Assembly: GCF_000384475.1 (NCBI RefSeq)
Contig: NZ_ARWB01000001.1
Coordinates: forward strand, 62,001 to 126,000
Length of the DNA stretch: 64,000 nucleotides
Source: Methylopila sp. M107
GTDB taxonomy: Bacteria; Pseudomonadota; Alphaproteobacteria; Rhizobiales; Methylopilaceae
Reading direction: 5' to 3'
Position numbers and translations under genes: made by a program. Of the stretch, positions 56,001 to 63,896 are shown piece after piece (the stretch's first letter is position 1; the number at the start of each line of letters is the position of its first letter). The notes under the pieces were generated by a model. The model was not told the origin of the DNA, ran no database searches, and saw only the letters and a program-made list of their open reading frames with translations.

Positions 56001-56754
56001 CGACGAGACCGTTGAGCGCATCGTGAAGCGCGCGCCGGCGGGCAACATCTACGTCAACCGGAACATGATCGGCGCCGTGGTCGGGACGCAGCCCTTCGGC
56101 GGCCACGGGCTGTCGGGAACCGGCCCGAAGGCCGGCGGCCCGCTTTATCTGAAGCGCCTGCTGGCGCGCCGTCCGCCCGACCGCGACCTCGTCGGGACCG
56201 CGGCGCCGGCGGCCGAACGTTTCGCGCGCTGGCTCGAGGGTAGGGGCAGAACGGCGCTCGCGGAACGCTGCCGCGGGCTGTCGCGTCGGTCGCCTCTCGG
56301 CGTCGCGCGGGAGATGCCGGGCCCTGTCGGCGAGCTCAACGTCTACGAACTCAGGCGGCGCGGAACCGTCCTCTGCCGGGCGGACGGCGAACAGGCGCTG
56401 TTCGTGCAGATCGCGGCGGCGCTCGCGACCGGGAACACGGCGGTGTTCGACGCCCCCGCCGGGCCGGCGGAGGCGCTGCGCGATCTCGACAGGGAACTGG
56501 CGGAAAAAGTCCGGCCGCTCGACGGCGGGCCGCCCCACGAGATCGACTGCGCATTGGTCGAACCAGGGCCTCTGGCGCTCGCGACCCTGAAGGCGTTCGC
56601 CGACAGGCCGGGCCCGATCGTCCCGGTCTTTGCGGCGCCGACGGGCGACGGCGACGAGAGCCTGCCGCTCGACATGCTGGTCCGCGAGATCACCGTGAGC
56701 GTCAACACGGCGGCCGCGGGCGGAGACGCAAGCCTGATGACGCTCGGCGGCTAG
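53098..56754 (+). CDS. putA: Bifunctional proline dehydrogenase / L-glutamate-gamma-semialdehyde dehydrogenase
   Basis: A 1218-residue PutA that oxidises proline to glutamate. The FAD proline-dehydrogenase barrel (about 125-440) has ISIKLSALHPRYARAQ, LMVRLVKGAYWDSEIKRAQ and the YEFQCLHGMGEPLY loop. The P5C-dehydrogenase domain (about 540-1000) has catalytic Cys in DSAGQRCSALRLL and Glu in VAETGGQNAM. A further C-terminal ALDH-superfamily domain ends with VSVNTAAAGGDASLMTLGG, as in type B PutA. The ribbon-helix-helix repressor domain of enteric PutA is absent, so control must come from another regulator. Confidence 0.95.
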   Translation: MIAQPRRAFLSLFDEFYGRIPLREGVAAAAFRAETDCLPQLLEFATLTPGEEAAAHALATRLVRKLRGERNRGGVEGLIREYDLSNEEGVALMCLAEALLRIPDAETRNALIRDKIGGGDWRSHLGHSPSPFVNAATWALVITGRMTATSHETNLTSALVRIIRRSGEPLIRAGVDMAMRLLGEHFVAGRDIEEALSRARTREREGFRHSYDMLGEAALTATDAQRYFAAYARAVGKIGAAAERQGTVERPGISIKLSALHPRYARAQKARVMDELYPRLLALAVQARSVDIGLNIDAEEADRLELSLDLLERLCFEPELAGWNGVGFVVQAYGRRAPHVIDWLVDLARRSERQLMVRLVKGAYWDSEIKRAQALGLPEFPVLTRKIHTDVSYLACARKMLDAGRALYPQFATHNARTVAAVYEMAGADAPRDAYEFQCLHGMGEPLYEDVVAKTTLDRPCRIYAPVGPHETLLAYLVRRLLENGANSSFVNLVADPTVAIDDLVADPVAAARALEPPGRPHDAIARPRDLYLPSRRNSAGFDLTDETTLFRLSEALGARAERRWTAAPMLADGVRDRAAVPIRNPARRDEIVGLAAHAALEDIEAALRFAAAERGWAETAPARRAKILMDAADRMECDAADFHLLLISEAGKTISAAIAEVREATDFLRYYAAGVADWANATHRSLGPVVCISPWNFPLAIFTGQIAAALAAGNAVLAKPAEETPLIAARAVALLLEAGVPGAALQLLPGEGDVGAALVVDERVAGVLFTGSTEVARRIQAALSTRLGADGAPIPLVAETGGQNAMAVGSSALPEQAVGDILASAFDSAGQRCSALRLLCLQEDVADRILDMLKGAAAELAVGDPAWLSTNVGPVISADAQAAIAQHVEAARNGGAAVWSTALRDDCGLGSFVAPTIIEIASVAQMTHEVFGPALHVLRFPREGLDRLVEEICALGYGLTFGLQTRIDETVERIVKRAPAGNIYVNRNMIGAVVGTQPFGGHGLSGTGPKAGGPLYLKRLLARRPPDRDLVGTAAPAAERFARWLEGRGRTALAERCRGLSRRSPLGVAREMPGPVGELNVYELRRRGTVLCRADGEQALFVQIAAALATGNTAVFDAPAGPAEALRDLDRELAEKVRPLDGGPPHEIDCALVEPGPLALATLKAFADRPGPIVPVFAAPTGDGDESLPLDMLVREITVSVNTAAAGGDASLMTLGG

Positions 56755-56852
56755 GCCGTCGATTCCAATGTCGACATGGACGCCCGCATCTGTAGGTTTG
56801 CCCGGTGGCGTCTCGCGTCATCGGTAAGAAGCATCCGAGCTGGGGATCGACA

Positions 56853-59351
56853 GTGGCGCTTTCCCGAATCGTCCGTGCGATCGCGACCGTTGCGGCGATG
56901 TTTCTCGCCGGGGACGCGCTGGCCGCGACGCCGGCCGAATGGGCGCGATGCGCCGCGACCGATCCCGAAGTCGCCATTCCCGCCTGCACGGCGATGATCG
57001 AGCGGAGCGCCGGCGACAGCAAGGCCAACCGCGCCATCATGCTGCGCAATCGGGGTCTCGGCTATCACAACAGGGGCAATTTCGATCTGGCGATCGCGGA
57101 CTACAACCGCTCCCTCGCGGTCGACCCGAAATACATCGAGGCGCTCAATTCCCGCGGCTTCAGCTTTCAGGCGAAAGGCGATCTCGACAGCGCGCTGGCC
57201 GACTACGAACGCGCGCTTGCGCTCAATCCGAAGCATCCCTTCGCGCTCGGCAATCGAGGCGATGTCTATCGCACGAAGGGCGCGCTCGACCTCGCCATCC
57301 GTGACTACGACCGGCTGATCGCGGTCAATCCGAAGCATGTCGACGCGTTCAACAGCCGCGGCTTCACCTACCAGCTGAAGGGCGACCGCGAGCGCGCGAT
57401 CGCGGATTTCGACCGCGCCCTCGCGCTGAACCCGGTCCACCAGAACGCGCTCGGCAACCGCGCCGACACATATCGGGCGATGGGCCAGCTGGACCGCGCA
57501 ATCGCGGATTACGACCAGTTGCTGGCGCTCAACCCGAAGCACGTCGCGGCGTACAACGCGCGCGGCTACGCCTATCAGCTGAAGGGCGACCTGGACCGCG
57601 CGATCGTCGACTTCGACCGGACCCTCGCGATGGATCCGAACCACGTCAACGCGCTCGGCAATCGCGGCGACGCCTATCGGGCGAAGGGCGATTTCGACCG
57701 CGCCATCGTGGACTACGACCGGCTGGTCGCGCTCAATCCGAAGCACGACGCCGCGTTCAACGCCCGCGGCTTCACCTATATGAAGAAGGGCGAGCTCGAT
57801 CGCGCGATCGCCGATTTCGACCAGGCGCTCGCGATCAATCCGAAGCAGGAGAGCGCGCTCGGCAATCGCGGCGACACCTATCGGACCAAGGGCGACCTCG
57901 TCCGCGCGCTCGCCGACTACGACCGGCTGATCGCCGTCAATCCGAGACATGACGGCGCGTTCAACGCCCGGGGCTACGTCTACAAGCTGAGGGGCGAGAC
58001 CGACCGCGCGCTGGCCGAGTTCGACCAGGCGCTCGCCATCAACCCGAAACAGGAGAACGCGCTCGGCAACCGGGCGGACATCTACCGTGAGAAGGGCGAC
58101 CAGACCCGCGCGATCGCGGACTACGACCGGCTGATCGCGATCAATCCGAGGCATGTCGAGGCGCTGAACAACCGTGGCACCTCGTACTGGGCCATGAACC
58201 AGTTGGACCGTGCGATCGCGGATTTCGACCGGGCGCTTGCGATCAATCCCAAGCATCCGCATTCGCTCAACAATCGGGGCTTCGTCTATCAGGCGAAGGG
58301 CGACCTGACCCGCGCGCTCTCCGATTTCGACCGCGCCATGGAGTACAGCCCGGGCTTCGCCTCGCGCCTCTCGTTGCGGCTCGGGCGCGCCCGGCTGTTC
58401 CGCGATCTTGGCCGCCCGGCCGACGCGAGGGCCGAATTCGACGCCGCGCTCGCCATTTCGCCCGACAGCGCGGAAGCCCGGCGGGAGCGCGACGCGCTGG
58501 GAAGCGGGAGCGCCGGATCGCAGGTCGCGGGCGTCAGGCCCGCGCCGCAGCCGTCCGCTCAGGCCGCCGCCGCGGAATCGACCGCGAAGCCCGCCATTCC
58601 GCGGCGCATTGCGCTGGTCGTGGGCAACGGCGCCTATGCCGAGGTGCCGACGCTCAGGAACCCGACCGCCGACGCCCGCGCGATCGGCGACAAGCTCAGG
58701 ACCAAGGGATTTGAGGTCACCCTGACGCTCGACGCCGGCCGCTCGGCCATGCTGCGCTCGATCGACGGCTTCCTGCGCTCGATCACCAAGGACGCCGAGG
58801 TTCTGGTCTATTACGCCGGCCACGGGGTCGAGTTCGACGGCGCGAACTACATCGTGCCGGTCGACATGCCGGCCTTCTCGGCCGACGCCGAGCAGTTGAT
58901 CAAGGACAACTCAGTCAACCTGAATTCGCTGCTGGTCGAGATCGGACGGCGCAAGAGCGGCGCCGCCGTCGTCATCCTCGACGCCTGCCGCGACAACCCG
59001 TTCCGATCCGTGCAGGTCGCGGGTCTCAGCCGCAGCATCGGCGGCAAGGACGGGCTCGCCCCGGTCGCGGCCCCGCGCGGCGTCTACGTGCTTTATTCGG
59101 CCGGCGTAAACCAGAAGGCGCTGGACAGGCTCAGCATGGACGACGCCGACCCGAATGGCCTGTTCACCCGCAAGCTCCTGCCGCTGATGGACCAGGAGGG
59201 GCTGGAGATCCGCACGCTCGCGACGCGACTCAGGCGCGAGGTCAGCGCGGCCGCCCGCACGGTGACGATCACCGACAAGGAAGGCCACGACCAGTCGCCG
59301 GCCTCCTACGACCAGATGGACGGCGATTTTTACTTCACGCCCGCGAGGTGA
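56853..59351 (+). CDS. TPR-caspase (peptidase C14) protein, secreted
   Basis: About 832 residues from GTG at 56853 (an open frame from 56805 is possible). A signal peptide (VALSRIVRAIATVAAMFLAG...LAA) precedes about 14 TPR units of 34 residues (nucleotides about 57048-58475), which alternate between two types to make a 68-residue period. A Pro/Ala linker then leads to a caspase-like domain (about 590-830) with RIALVVGNGAYAEV, the His of VYYAGHGVEF and Cys of VILDACRDNPF, the C14 dyad. TPR-caspase proteins are periplasmic or envelope proteins; substrates are unknown. The gene has no cotranscribed partner. Confidence 0.9.
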   Translation: MALSRIVRAIATVAAMFLAGDALAATPAEWARCAATDPEVAIPACTAMIERSAGDSKANRAIMLRNRGLGYHNRGNFDLAIADYNRSLAVDPKYIEALNSRGFSFQAKGDLDSALADYERALALNPKHPFALGNRGDVYRTKGALDLAIRDYDRLIAVNPKHVDAFNSRGFTYQLKGDRERAIADFDRALALNPVHQNALGNRADTYRAMGQLDRAIADYDQLLALNPKHVAAYNARGYAYQLKGDLDRAIVDFDRTLAMDPNHVNALGNRGDAYRAKGDFDRAIVDYDRLVALNPKHDAAFNARGFTYMKKGELDRAIADFDQALAINPKQESALGNRGDTYRTKGDLVRALADYDRLIAVNPRHDGAFNARGYVYKLRGETDRALAEFDQALAINPKQENALGNRADIYREKGDQTRAIADYDRLIAINPRHVEALNNRGTSYWAMNQLDRAIADFDRALAINPKHPHSLNNRGFVYQAKGDLTRALSDFDRAMEYSPGFASRLSLRLGRARLFRDLGRPADARAEFDAALAISPDSAEARRERDALGSGSAGSQVAGVRPAPQPSAQAAAAESTAKPAIPRRIALVVGNGAYAEVPTLRNPTADARAIGDKLRTKGFEVTLTLDAGRSAMLRSIDGFLRSITKDAEVLVYYAGHGVEFDGANYIVPVDMPAFSADAEQLIKDNSVNLNSLLVEIGRRKSGAAVVILDACRDNPFRSVQVAGLSRSIGGKDGLAPVAAPRGVYVLYSAGVNQKALDRLSMDDADPNGLFTRKLLPLMDQEGLEIRTLATRLRREVSAAARTVTITDKEGHDQSPASYDQMDGDFYFTPAR
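57048..58475 (+). repeat. Tandem TPR-coding repeat, 102 bp units in a 204 bp super-period
   Basis: Fourteen units of 34 codons. Even-numbered units begin with an N-x-R-G-F/Y motif and carry FDxALAINPK; the others begin GNRxDxYR and carry YDRLIAxNPxH. The alternation gives an exact 68-residue (204-base) period. The DNA is similar enough between units to allow recombination. Confidence 0.85.
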
Positions 59352-59387
59352 CGTTCTGCGTGCAACGCTCGGGCCGGCGACCCCGCG

Positions 59388-60275
59388 TCATGACCTGACC
59401 TTCGCGGTCAGGTCGTCGACGGCGCGGCGGGCGTCGTCGATGTCGGGGGCGTCGATGCGCCGCCAGAGCGCCTGGACGACGCAGAACGCGCCGAACGCCG
59501 CGAGCCCGGCCGCGACGATCGCGAGCAGCGCCCAGCCGTAGGGCTGCTCCTCGAGCGCCTCCAGCGCGCCGCCGAGCCCCTTGGCCTCGCGCGAGTCGAC
59601 GCGGATGGCGGCGACGATCAGGAAGGCGCCGATCATCCCGAAGGTGACGCCGCGCGCCGCATAACCGAGCCGGCCGAGCATCCGCGCAAGGTCGCGGCGA
59701 GCGGGCGGCGCGTGGAGGCGCTTCATGACGTCGCCCTTCCAGCCCTTCCAGACGTGATAGGCGCCGCCTCCGAGGATCGCGAGACCGACCGCGCCGACCA
59801 GCCATCGGCCGAAGGGCTGCGTCAGCAGCCATGCGGTCCAGTCCTTCGCGGAATCGTCGTCGCCGCCGACCGCGCCGGTCCCGAGCGCGAGATGAAACGC
59901 GGTGAGGGCGAGAGCGCCGTTCACGAGGCCGCTCAACGCGTGCAGGACGCGCGTGAAGAGCCCCTTGGCCGAGCTTCCATGATCGTCGGCGTCGACCAGC
60001 GCGCTCACGATGCGCCATGCGGCGAAGAACACGAGGCCGAGGCCTACCGCTCCGAGCAGGATCGCCCCGAAGGGCTGCGTGACGAGCGATTTGAGCGCGC
60101 TCTTGCCGCCGCCGACGTCGCCCATGCCGGAGCCGATCGCGGCGAGCAGAGCGAGCGCCCCCACGAGGATGTAGACAGCGCCGCGCGCCGCAAAGCCCGC
60201 GCGGGCGAAGTGCTCGAGGCTCAGACGGCGGGATGGATTGAGGACGGCGGCATGCATTCGGTCATCGCTCCGCAT
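59388..60275 (-). CDS. DUF1206 membrane protein
   Basis: A 295-residue protein with six hydrophobic segments arranged as three repeats, each starting FARAGFAARGAVYI-, FTRVLHALSGLVNG-like or GRLGYAARGVTFG- and containing QPFG. This is the DUF1206 pattern. Function is unknown. It is convergent with the TPR-caspase gene, and an ATG at 60257 is an alternative start. Confidence 0.88.
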   Translation of the reverse strand: MRSDDRMHAAVLNPSRRLSLEHFARAGFAARGAVYILVGALALLAAIGSGMGDVGGGKSALKSLVTQPFGAILLGAVGLGLVFFAAWRIVSALVDADDHGSSAKGLFTRVLHALSGLVNGALALTAFHLALGTGAVGGDDDSAKDWTAWLLTQPFGRWLVGAVGLAILGGGAYHVWKGWKGDVMKRLHAPPARRDLARMLGRLGYAARGVTFGMIGAFLIVAAIRVDSREAKGLGGALEALEEQPYGWALLAIVAAGLAAFGAFCVVQALWRRIDAPDIDDARRAVDDLTAKVRS

Positions 60276-60356
60276 CGCCCCCCGGTCAAACGCGCGGTTG
60301 GCTTGATGGTTGCGGGGCCCGGTCTGGGGCGATCGCTGAAGCAGGAGCGCGGTTCT

Positions 60357-60489
60357 TCACCTCTCCCCGCAGGGGAGAGGTCGCGAGGCGAAGCCGAAGC
60401 GGGTGAGGGGGATCGGGCTTCTCCGGAGAGAGCGAGACCCCCTCACCCGGCGCTGACGCGCCGACCTCTCCCCGAAGGGGGAGAGGTGC
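60357..60489. repeat. Type B palindromic repeat copy
   Basis: Arms CACCTCTCCCC...GGGGAGAGGTG, with inner CGGGTGAGGGGG/CCCCCTCACCCG. It fills most of the gap from the DUF1206 start to the small leader ORF promoter. Confidence 0.8.
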
Positions 60490-60525
60490 AGGGCCGTCGC
60501 GCTTCTCGGCGATTGTTCCACCGGC

Positions 60526-60554
60526 TTGCGCGGCGGCCGAGGCGCTCCCATACT
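60526..60554 (+). promoter_or_regulatory. Candidate sigma-70 promoter for the small leader transcript
   Basis: TTGCGC (60526-60531), a 17-base spacer, CATACT (60549-60554). The start point would be near 60561, about 30 bases before the GTG at 60590. Hexamers are one or two bases off consensus. Confidence 0.5.
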
Positions 60555-60589
60555 CCCCGCGTCGTCAACAACCGAAAGGAGGTGATCCA

Positions 60590-60664
60590 GTGATCTCATT
60601 GTCACGATCCGCGCTTGGAAAGTGCTGCGGCCTGGATTTCCGCCGGTGCGGAGATCTCGCCTGA
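60590..60664 (+). CDS. 24-codon ORF with a full-length anti-16S Shine-Dalgarno
   Basis: GTG-initiated peptide starting MISLSRSALGKCCGLDFRRC, 24 residues, with three Cys and five basic residues. Immediately before it, GAAAGGAGGTGATCCAG (60574-60590) is complementary to 17 bases of the alphaproteobacterial 16S 3' end, far more than a normal Shine-Dalgarno, and the GGAGG core is 7 bases from the GTG. A candidate promoter lies upstream and a hairpin (60718-60749) follows, 90 bases before prpE. It may be a leader peptide or the coding part of a short RNA. I cannot name a family. Confidence 0.6.
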   Translation: MISLSRSALGKCCGLDFRRCGDLA

Positions 60665-60717
60665 TCTCGATCGCAGGCGAAGGTCGTCGGTTCTTGAACA
60701 CCGCGATCTTGAGAATG

Positions 60718-60749
60718 GGAGGGGTCGTCGCGCATGCGGCGGCCCCTCC
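60718..60749 (+). terminator. Hairpin between leader ORF and prpE (terminator or attenuator)
   Basis: GGAGGGG/CCCCTCC outer stem with inner CG-CGC/GCG-CG pairing over a GCATGC centre. Only TCATTT follows, so termination strength is unclear; an attenuator ahead of prpE is possible. Confidence 0.5.
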
Positions 60750-60838
60750 GTCATTTCGATCGATGGCGGACGGCTTGTCCGCGCGCTAAAATGCCGGGAC
60801 ACAACAAGCGGCCGAAGCCGCGATCCGGGGAAACGACC

Positions 60839-62752
60839 ATGGACGCCGTCGCGGACGCACGCAGGTCGTATGACGAGGTCTACTGCGCCTCGCTGGACGA
60901 TCCCGAGGGGTTTTGGCTGAAGGCCGCGGAGGCGATCGACTGGTTCGAGGCGCCAACCCGCGCCTTCGACGCATCGCTCGGCGTCTATGGCCGCTGGTTC
61001 CCGGACGGCGTCGTCAACGCCTGCCACAACGCGCTCGACCGCCATGTCGCGGCCGGAAACGGCGCGCGGACGGCGCTCATTTACGACAGCCCTGTCACGG
61101 GCGCGAAGCGCAGCTTCAGCTTCGCGGAGCTGACCGACGAGGTCTCGCGCTTCGCCGCCGTGCTGCAGGATTTCGGCGTCGAGAAGGGCGATCGCGTCAT
61201 TGTCTACATGCCGATGGTGCCCGAGGCCGTCATCGGCGTTTACGCCTGCGCGCGGCTCGGCGCGGTGCATTCGGTGGTGTTCGGCGGGTTTTCGGCGGGC
61301 GAACTCGCCAAGCGCATCGACGACGCCAAGCCGAAGCTGATCCTGACCGCCTCCTGCGGAATCGAGCCGAGCCGGAAGGTCGCCTACAAACCGCTGCTCG
61401 ATCAGGCGATAGACCTGTCGGCCCATGCGCCCGACACGGTCATCCTGCTGCAGCGGCCGGAACTCCCGGCGGAGCTTCGTGACGGTCGCGACCACGACTG
61501 GGAGGCCCTGCGCGACGCCGCGAGCGGCCGGACGACCGAGTGCGCGCGCATGGCCGCGACGGACCCGCTTTACATCCTCTACACCTCCGGCACGACCGGA
61601 ACCCCGAAGGGCGTGGTGCGCGACACCGGCGGCTATCTGGTCGCGATCGCCTGGACCATGTCGGGCATCTACGACATAAAGCCCGGCGAGGTGTTCTGGT
61701 GCGCTTCCGACATCGGCTGGGTGGTCGGCCACTCGTACATTGTCTACGGGCCGCTGCTGATCGGCGCGACCACGGTTCTCTATGAGGGCAAGCCGGTCGG
61801 CACGCCGGACGCCGGCGCCTTCTGGCGGGTGATTTCCGAGCACAAGGCGGTCTCGCTGTTCACCGCGCCGACCGCCCTGCGAGCGATCCGCAAGGAGGAC
61901 CCGGAGGCGAAGGAGCTGGACGGCTACGATCTGTCGGGCTTCCGCGCGCTGTTCCTGGCGGGCGAGCGCGCCGATCCCGCGACCCTGCAATGGGCAGAGG
62001 AGAAGCTCGGCGTGCCGGTGATCGACCATTGCTGGCAGACCGAGACCGGCTGGGCGATCGTCGGCAACCCTTTGGGGCTAGGCCTGCTGCCCATCAAGCA
62101 TGGGTCGCCGACCGTGCCGATGCCGGGCTACGACGTGAAGGTGCTCGACGACGAGGGGCATGAGGCGCCGGTCGGGAAGCTCGGCAACGTCGTCATCCGG
62201 TTGCCGCTGCCGCCGGGTTGCCTGCCGACGCTGTGGAACGACGAGAAGCGGTTCCGCGCGAGCTATCTTGAGGGGTTCCCGGGCTACTACCAGACGTCCG
62301 ACGCCGGTTTCGTCGACGAAGACGGCTACGTCTTCTTCATGGCGCGCACCGACGACATCATCAATGTCGCGGGCCACAGGCTCTCGACCGGCGGCATGGA
62401 GGAGGCGATCGCGTCGCATCCCGACGTCGCCGAATGCGCGGTCGTCGGCGTCGCCGACGCAATGAAGGGTCAGGCACCGGTCGGCTTCGTGGTGCTGAAG
62501 TCCGGCGTCGACCGCCCGGCGGCCGAGCTCGAGCGCGAGATCGTCGCCGTGGTGCGCGACAAGGTCGGCCCCGTGGCGGCGTTCAAGACGGCGCTGACAG
62601 TCGCGCGGCTGCCCAAGACCCGGTCCGGCAAGATCCTGCGCGGGACGATCCAGAAGATCGCAGACGGCGACGCATGGACGATGCCCGCGACCATCGAGGA
62701 CCCAAGTGTGCTCGACGAAATCGGCGAGGCGCTGAAGGCTTGGCGCGGGTGA
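60839..62752 (+). CDS. prpE: Propionate-CoA ligase
   Basis: A 637-residue acyl-CoA synthetase. Adenylation motif YILYTSGTTGTPKGVVRDTGG, the IDHCWQTETGWAIVGNP block and the C-terminal GHRLSTGGMEEAI and TRSGKILRGTI with the catalytic Lys are intact. The VVRDTGG after the phosphate loop and the length favour PrpE over acetyl-CoA synthetase. It activates propionate (and likely acetate). Start at ATG 60839 after GGGGAAACG; the frame is open from 60734. Confidence 0.88.
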   Translation: MDAVADARRSYDEVYCASLDDPEGFWLKAAEAIDWFEAPTRAFDASLGVYGRWFPDGVVNACHNALDRHVAAGNGARTALIYDSPVTGAKRSFSFAELTDEVSRFAAVLQDFGVEKGDRVIVYMPMVPEAVIGVYACARLGAVHSVVFGGFSAGELAKRIDDAKPKLILTASCGIEPSRKVAYKPLLDQAIDLSAHAPDTVILLQRPELPAELRDGRDHDWEALRDAASGRTTECARMAATDPLYILYTSGTTGTPKGVVRDTGGYLVAIAWTMSGIYDIKPGEVFWCASDIGWVVGHSYIVYGPLLIGATTVLYEGKPVGTPDAGAFWRVISEHKAVSLFTAPTALRAIRKEDPEAKELDGYDLSGFRALFLAGERADPATLQWAEEKLGVPVIDHCWQTETGWAIVGNPLGLGLLPIKHGSPTVPMPGYDVKVLDDEGHEAPVGKLGNVVIRLPLPPGCLPTLWNDEKRFRASYLEGFPGYYQTSDAGFVDEDGYVFFMARTDDIINVAGHRLSTGGMEEAIASHPDVAECAVVGVADAMKGQAPVGFVVLKSGVDRPAAELEREIVAVVRDKVGPVAAFKTALTVARLPKTRSGKILRGTIQKIADGDAWTMPATIEDPSVLDEIGEALKAWRG

Positions 62753-62773
62753 ACGGAACCCGCGCCCGAAAGA

Positions 62774-63481
62774 TCACCGCCGGCCGCGGTGATCGTCGTC
62801 GTCGTCCTCGTCGGTCTCGTCGCGCTTGAGCTGCTTGAGCTTGGCGAAGACGCTCTCGACGTCGAGGTCGCCGGCGCCCTCGCGGGTGGTCTCCTCCGCC
62901 GACAGCAGGGTCTGCTCCTCGGGCTCCTCCTCGCGCCGGATGACGGCGTCGGGGTTCGCCTTGGCGCCCTTCGAGACCTCGAAGTCGAGGTCGATCTGCG
63001 AGCAGAGGCCGAGCGTCACCGGGTCCATGGGCGTCAGGTTCTGGGCGTTCCAGTGCGTCCGGTCGCGGATCGCCGCGATCGTGGTCTTGGTGGTGCCGAC
63101 GAGGCGCATCACCTGGCTGTCCTTCAGCTCAGGATGGTTGCGCACGAGCCAGAGGATGGCGTTCGGCCGGTCCTGGCGGCGCGACACCGGCGTGTAGCGC
63201 GGGCCCTTGCGCGGCTTCACTGGCGGCAGGCGCACCTTGGAGACGAGCAGCTGAAGCCGGTAGTCGCCGTTCTTCTGGCCCTTCTCGATCTCCTCGCGGG
63301 TCAGCTGGCCGTTGGTGATCGGATCATGCCCGCGGATGCCCTGCGCGGCGTCGCCGTCGGCCACAGCCTTCACCTCGAGCTCGTGCAGCTTGCAGAAGTC
63401 GGCGATCTGGGCGAACGACAGCGAGGTGTTCTCGACGAGCCAGACCGCGGTCGCCTTCGGCATCAGCGGCGCGTTCGACAT
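62774..63481 (-). CDS. trcR: Cell-cycle transcriptional regulator TrcR (DUF1013)
   Basis: A 235-residue DUF1013 protein. MPKATAVWLVENTSLSFAQIADFCKLHELEVKAVADG start, NAILWLVRNHPELKDSQVMRLVGTTKTTIAAIRDRTHWN contains a helix-turn-helix-like region, and the C-terminal third is acidic. DUF1013 is confined to alphaproteobacteria and has been named TrcR for a role with the CtrA cell-cycle network. Start at 63481 with AGGAGA upstream; frame extension to 63739 is unlikely. Confidence 0.9.
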   Translation of the reverse strand: MSNAPLMPKATAVWLVENTSLSFAQIADFCKLHELEVKAVADGDAAQGIRGHDPITNGQLTREEIEKGQKNGDYRLQLLVSKVRLPPVKPRKGPRYTPVSRRQDRPNAILWLVRNHPELKDSQVMRLVGTTKTTIAAIRDRTHWNAQNLTPMDPVTLGLCSQIDLDFEVSKGAKANPDAVIRREEEPEEQTLLSAEETTREGAGDLDVESVFAKLKQLKRDETDEDDDDDHRGRR

Positions 63482-63695
63482 GATACAAATCTCCTGTTGC
63501 TCCGACCGCCGGGGAAGGCGGAGCCCTGATCGAAATCTCGATGACGGGGTGTTGGGTCGATATAAGCGTTTCGGGCAATGAGCGCAACGCGGGTGTCGTG
63601 GCGCGCGGGCGGTCCGGATGCGGGATCGGGATTGCGGCGCGCCGTGCCATCGCGGCACGATGGCGGTCCGATCCGCACGGTAGGAGCAGGACGCC

Positions 63696-63896
63696 ATGGC
63701 GGTTTTCGACGACGAACCGGGCGCGCCGCCGGCGCGCAAGATCGCGCATGAGATCGGGCAGGACCTCTACCGGGTCTCCGTCGAGGAGTTGGGCGAGCGC
63801 ATCGCGCTGCTCCGCGAGGAGATCGCGCGGCTCGAACGTGAAGTCGCCTCCAAGTCCGCACAGCGGAACGCGGCCGATCTGCTCTTCAAGCGGTAG
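63696..63896 (+). CDS. DUF1192 small protein
   Basis: A 66-residue protein. VSVEELGERIALLREEIARLEREVASKSAQRNAADLLFKR is the DUF1192 signature, with a coiled coil at about 28-55. The gene is divergent from trcR, a usual alphaproteobacterial pairing. Function is unknown. The rest of the window to base 64000 contains nothing recognisable. Confidence 0.9.
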   Translation: MAVFDDEPGAPPARKIAHEIGQDLYRVSVEELGERIALLREEIARLEREVASKSAQRNAADLLFKR

